From the NCBI GenBank assembly GCA_949130495.1, contig OX422221.1, positions 144,989,405 to 145,053,404 of the forward strand: a stretch of 64,000 bases of DNA, written 5' to 3'. The notes beneath the pieces are model-generated. The model searched no databases. It was not told the origin of the DNA and saw nothing but the letters and a program-made list of their open reading frames with translations. This DNA comes from Sambucus nigra (taxonomy: Eukaryota > Streptophyta > Magnoliopsida > Dipsacales > Adoxaceae). A program made the position numbers and the translations under genes. Shown here one piece after another: positions 59,138 through 64,000 of this stretch; the first letter of the stretch is position 1; every line of letters begins with the position of its first letter.

Positions 59138-60467
59138 TATAACACCTCGCCCGCCCGGGGAGAGCGAATGGAGCATCAATATCGATAAAAATTACCAAAT
59201 CCATCAATCAACAAGGTATAGAGCATCTAAATAAATCCCACAATATACAAAAACAGAAACCACTAATCTCAATCTTGAAATTAAACACGACAAAAGTCTC
59301 TCAAAATAATACAACTATCTATCTCGAAATAAAAGAAAATAAATATCCAATGCTCTATACATAAAAATAAATACAATTCTTCTCATTTGTATTCTCGAAT
59401 AATCTTCCCAAAATAATCCAGTCTAAAACTCATCCCAATTGGTCCATAGCGTCCCAATCCCCGCTGACATGCCACTAAAACAAAATATGGGGAAGTACAC
59501 AATACGAAAGGAAAGACGCTCAATAAATATATGTTAGCAATGAATAGAGTGTAACAATAAGAGTACGAATATTAAAATCAAATGCAAATCTCAACAGCAT
59601 TTTTATCAATATAATTTCTCAACAACACATTAATCGAGTCACCAGGCATCACCATACCGCACCATACTTTATCAAGTAGCCGAAACAGGAATGTTGCCGG
59701 GTACCCAACATCAGTGCCAAATTAAAATCTCATGACAACATGCCCAACAAATAATAATACGACATGAATCAAAATTTGATTCCAACAATAATTTCCATAT
59801 TTCCATTTGAATTTAAGAATTCAAATATGATTCAATAATCACAAGAAAACAATGGAAATAACACTCGCGAGATTAAGGAGCATATTGTGTAAAACCCCAT
59901 ACCTTAAACCACCAAAAGATACCAACATAAATCTGCCTAGAAAATCATAGATTACGCCATCAAAAATAGCCCACAAGATCCATAAAACTCCTCCAAGATC
60001 AACCTCAAAACAACCCCAAGAACACCTCCAAAAACCTAAGGTTCAGTGAGGGGATTTGTGTGTATAAAAATGAGAGGAATTAAAATCATTTTGCTGCCAA
60101 AAAGTTGTACCTCAAAGGGTCACCCGTGACCTTATTTTATAGGGAAAAAACTAAAGAGTTGGAAACCAAACAAAACTCCTTAAAACAGCTTGATGAGCAC
60201 GAAAACTGAAGGGATCGATCGATCGATCCCTGGCATCGGTTGATCGATCGCCCAGTTTTCTCGACAGTTCCCCTTAAAATTGATATAAGGGACAATTATT
60301 TGAAAATCAATATAAAATTCGTTTTAACTCCGATTTTGAAACCGATTGCAATTCTCGCCTTTAAAAATAAAATCCAACATTTTTTAGCAATAAAAATAAT
60401 TTTCTCAAAAAACATTATTTTTCCTCTATATTTTGAAAATACCCCCAAAATTACGCAGGTTGTTACG
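59138..60467 (-). repeat. LTR, 1330 bp, second of the second array
   Basis: Starts TATAACACCTCGCCCG (TG changed to TA) and ends GTTGTTAC with the final A changed. Contains a larger GATCGATC cluster (60214-60255) than its partner. Confidence 0.85.
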
Positions 60468-60510
60468 AAACATCCAAAGGACACTAGACCCTGGATGCTC
60501 TGATACCAAC
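60468..60510 (-). promoter_or_regulatory. Primer site and leader of another minus-strand Gypsy element
   Basis: The coding strand reads TTGGTATCAGAGCATCCAGG (primer site, complement of 60497-60508) followed by GGTCTAGTGTCC (complement of 60479-60490). The latter is the leader box also seen in Gypsy B and the LARD-like element. The short-interior array interrupts the leader here. Confidence 0.75.
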
Positions 60511-61330
60511 AGTAACAACCCATATTTTTCGCATAACAGTTGGCCGAACTAATATACCAAAGTTAGGTATTGTCAAACAATTTATACCATTCTCAACACC
60601 AACAATAAATAAATAGGATTGAATTTAAAAACATTCACATCATGCGATAACTAAAAAGATAGATAACTCTCATATAAGTAATATCTCAAACCATCAAACA
60701 ATAAAATAGTCTAAACATCGCCACTTAAAACCAAATGTTTGAATAAATAATTGGGACTAAAGGTCCATACAAATCTATAAAATAAAAACTATATTTAAAT
60801 AGAAAATAAAGTAGCAACCTATGCTAGAATTAAAGAACTGAAAGTTATAAATGAGTCGAGCTATAAGCCTAAATATCCTCAGCTCCATGGATCCCATATA
60901 ATAATGCATGGACTTTTTTTTACATACTTTGGGTTAGAGCCCAAATGTTGTAAGACATATCTCAAATATCAATAGTAAATAATCGTGCAACTCATTTATA
61001 ATAGATATGCCAACCTGTCGACATTCACATGCAATAAATATCGCCCCTCCCACCTAAGTGAAATACTACGATCATGTCCCAACCCAATGTATAAGCTATA
61101 CTCAAAGTCTCTATCTCAAACTAATACATAAGAAGATACTAACCAAATGAAATCAAGATGTAACTAATGACACTTGTAAGGCTTCAACATAAATATGAAC
61201 CCCACAATGTCACCCACAAAAGAGTACACACAACATATAATTAACACAGTTATCATGACATAAGGATCATTAATAAATTAATAGTCCATCATTGGACTAA
61301 GGTAGCGCTTTTATATATTAAAAAATAATC
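60511..61330 (-). mobile_element. LTR start of a minus-strand Gypsy element (right border unknown)
   Basis: Directly next to the primer site, starting AGTAACAACCCATATTTTTC (expected TGTAACAACCC). No second copy in the window and no clear right edge; the end given is a guess. It might be the 5' LTR of Gypsy C, whose 3' part lies at 2905-11343. Confidence 0.4.
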
Positions 61331-64000
61331 ACACGAAGGTAATGACGCGACTCAAAATGTGTCTTTAGTGCATGCTAATTATAGTTCAAGTGCAAATCAG
61401 TTGCGTACGTAATAAACCAGATAAGATAGGGTCGAATCCTTGGGGAAATAGGATGCAAAACGTGATGACGATAGGTAAGACGACAAATCCTAAGGTTGAC
61501 TATAGAAAAAGAACAAAAAGATGATAGATTTTGAGTTTTATATCTACCAAGTAAATGTAAATTAATTAATCTAATAATTAAACTATGGATAAACTAACTG
61601 TGACTGAATAAATATGAATGAGAAAAATAGGCTGGACTACTATCCCCCGAACCCTAGGATGTTTACCAGATATAAAAGCAATCGTGAATTAGATAATTGA
61701 TCAAACCTAAACTTTATGAATTTCAATCATTACATATATGAGCGTACAAGCCCACATCATACATAATCAAGAATAGAAATAACTCGATGTCAGAATAGCT
61801 GATACGCCATCACACTCTTAAACACCCCGGTTAACTAGGGAAAACGAGGTTAAAAGTCCTACGATGGTAGTAACAATTAACCAATACGATTCAATGATTT
61901 ATTTAATTCAAATAATTAATTTTATATTTATGCAAACCACATCGGATTGGGTTCGTGCATCCCAACCCTTAGAAATCTAGGCGAACATTATGAAACTATG
62001 TTTAAACAAGAAATCTATGTTGCATGAATTCATAATTGCGTGAAAAGTAAAATTGAACATTCAAGGAAGGATTTTAACTAAGAAAAATGAATTACCAACA
62101 GAAAGTATGAAAAATAATTGAAAGAAAATTACTTGGAATGAATAAAGACTTGAATTAATCCAAATTGATGAAGAAATTATTCAAAAATATGAATCCTACA
62201 ATTCTTAGCATCAAAACCCTCTCAAAACTAACTAAAAAGAAGCCTTCTAATGTCTGATATGATAAAAGACTAAATACATAATGTTATTTTAAGTGTGTGT
62301 CCCATATAAAACTCTATTTTTGAGGAGTTAAGAATAAAAAATCCGTCCAGGCCAACCGGTTCTGCTTGTTTTTCATTAGTTTGGTTTGGTGTTGACACGA
62401 ATCGCTTCGGTGATGAATTCATCGGTTCGTTTCATTCTTGATAGAGTGGAGAATCAGTTCTGTGATGGTTTCATCAGTTTTGTTTGCTTCCTTTCGTTTT
62501 CTTCCTTTTATTTTTCTCATTCATATTTTCCCCTTTGAAGCTTCATAACTTCACAATCGGGGCTCGTATTTGGATGCCCTTTCTCCTACATGCTTGTGGA
62601 CTCGAGGTCGTTAACTTTCCTTTAGGTTCTATGTCCGTATTCCTGGTCCAAAATGACTATTTTCCCCTGACTTTCCTTCACTTGTATCTTTCTTAATTTT
62701 GAGTTTTCCATTTTCTTCAATCGTGTAAAATACCTACAAAATGTACGAGAAATACACAAAACTCAATGCACTACATAAAAAAGGTGAGTATCAACAATAT
62801 GAGATAAATCAAGTCGATTTACACTACAAAAGATGATAAAAGCCTCTAAAGTATGATGATTAATGTAAAGAATTTATGCCTAAACAAACCCTCCTAACTT
62901 AGAACTTTGATCGTCCTGAGAAATGTAAAAGAATCAAAGCATGGACCAACACTCAACAAATGTGTTATTGGGAGAGAATACCTCTTTTGCAGGCAAGCAC
63001 TTGAATTTAGCTTATGCGTGAAGCTTTTAAGCCCCTAGGCTACCATAGTAGGACGAGTTGTGTCTCGTGAGGGTTTGCATTGAAGCTTTCATCAGAATAC
63101 AATCATTGGAAAATGAGAACATCATATCTTACTAACATCAATTTATCTCTCTCATTATCATTTATTATTTTAGCTCTCCACATAGTAATCAATTTCACAA
63201 TTCGAATTCGGTTAGGACTTTTTTGAGTTTTGAGGTGTATTTGGAAAAATTGGGAGTGTTCGGATATTCAGAATTGGAAAATGTTCTTATGATGTCCATT
63301 AGTGCTCTTTCGGGCTTTCGCTCATTTTTCTTTTGTTTTTCTATTTTATTTTTCACATAATTTTTCTTTTCTTGCTATTTTCGGTGAGCATTATTCTATT
63401 TTTTCTTTCCCATTTTTATGCACTTTTTGGAATAAATTTTTGAATTTTCACTTTTCACAATTCCGAGCTTCATGGATTTTTGTGGGTTATCAAATGAAAA
63501 GGAAAACTTTATTCGGCTTAAGTTGGGTTAAAAAAACGAAAAATTTTAACAACATTTTATGGTTAATATTTCTTGGTTACAAAAACGAGGGTCTACTTCA
63601 TTGTGTGAATCACATATTCATTTACCATATGTATCTTGAGAATAATTTACTTTAGAGATATTTTAGTGTGCTTTTTAAGACAACATCTCACACGTTTCAC
63701 GTAAATGTTGAAAACAAAGGTATTGAGATATTTATGACTTATTTAACTGCTGAAAAGAAATTTGAGTTAACCATTAACTCAGATTGATTTAATTACTCGC
63801 AAAAACTTATAGGCTCAAAATCTCACCGGGTTGGTTAATCTCCACATTTATTCGTTAAGTTGTCAATTCTCGATCAATTTCCATCTTTGGTCAATTTCGG
63901 CTTAGTACATTTGATAGATTTAAAATTTGATACTTCAAACAAAATTTTAGTGACGTTTTTGAAAATTCGAATTCCAATTTTTTATTTATTTTGAAGAAAA
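61331..64000. other. Unassigned AT-rich sequence
   Basis: No domain, LTR pair or TIR recognised. A segment near 61430 (GGGTCGAATCCTTGGGGAAA) and one near 62890 (CCTCCTAACTTAGAACTTTG) have the look of repeated plant non-coding DNA. Open frames at 62484-62696 and 63302-63655 (70 and 117 codons) are rich in Phe/Leu/Ser, match nothing I know and are probably chance. Confidence 0.5.

Larger units (their letters stand above)
57352..60467 (-). mobile_element. Second short-interior LTR array: interior-LTR-interior-LTR
   Basis: Same family as 20597-23722. Order: interior about 57352-57589, LTR 57590-58897, interior 58898-59137 (240 bp), LTR 59138-60467. Both interiors end in a primer site (AAGCTCTGATACCATTC on the plus strand) and begin with the reversed polypurine tract TTCCCCACTAA. 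A further LTR expected left of 57352 is missing; the 87 bp before it (57265-57351) match nothing else here. No target duplication seen. The two LTRs differ by roughly a tenth by eye. No coding sequence. Confidence 0.85.

Noticed and set aside
63302..63655. 117-codon open frame
   Set aside because: Phe/Ser/Leu-rich low-complexity translation of a T-rich stretch, with no known motif and no promoter or splice context.

Overview
The window is a block of nested transposable elements from a plant nuclear genome. All coding signatures belong to plant-type Ty1/Copia, Ty3/Gypsy (chromovirus and Tat/Ogre branches) and CACTA elements; primer sites are of the initiator-Met tRNA type. AT-rich sequence with very deep nesting suggests a large-genome angiosperm; I cannot narrow it further. 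I see no host gene, tRNA or rRNA gene, and no intact transposon gene. Every coding region is broken by stops, frameshifts, deletions or insertions.

Layout. (1) 1-2904 is a ~3 kb LTR cut by the window edge. (2) 2905-11343 is the 3' part of a minus-strand chromovirus ('Gypsy C'), split by a gag-only Copia element (3223-9545, target duplication CCTCG). (3) 11344-12950 is an unclassified LTR-like block. (4) 12951-57264 is one minus-strand chromovirus ('Gypsy B'): 3' LTR to 17870, pol to 20596 and 23723-23864, protease/gag/leader 52189-55009, 5' LTR 55010-57264. Its 3' LTR holds a solo LTR (13098-16361, CTCAC). Its RT holds a short-interior LTR element (20597-23722, TATAT). Its protease/RT junction holds a CACTA element (23865-52188). 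Inside the CACTA sits a Copia element (23917-46558); inside that a Tat-like Gypsy remnant (about 27758-44420); inside its gag a 10.4 kb non-autonomous element with 3 kb LTRs (32867-43275, GCACC). That is five levels. (5) 57352-60467 is a second tandem array of the short-interior family, followed by the leader and LTR edge of another minus-strand Gypsy element (60468 onward) and ~2.7 kb that I cannot assign.

The most unusual content is a group of non-autonomous LTR elements that seem to keep only cis signals of their Gypsy relatives. One family has 1.26-1.33 kb LTRs around an interior of exactly 240 bp, consisting of little more than a primer site, a GACGAAATT-type box and a polypurine tract, and occurs as tandem LTR-interior arrays at two loci. 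A second has 3 kb LTRs and a 4.3 kb interior without recognisable pol. They share LTR ends (GGCGGGG..TCACA or ..TTACA), and several carry a cluster of ATCGAT-type palindromes. The CACTA element has no transposase that I recognise but holds 13 copies of a ~167 bp repeat and a ~1.45 kb inverted repeat.

All boundaries were read by eye. Those with target duplications are firm; those marked 'about' are not. Identity estimates are visual.
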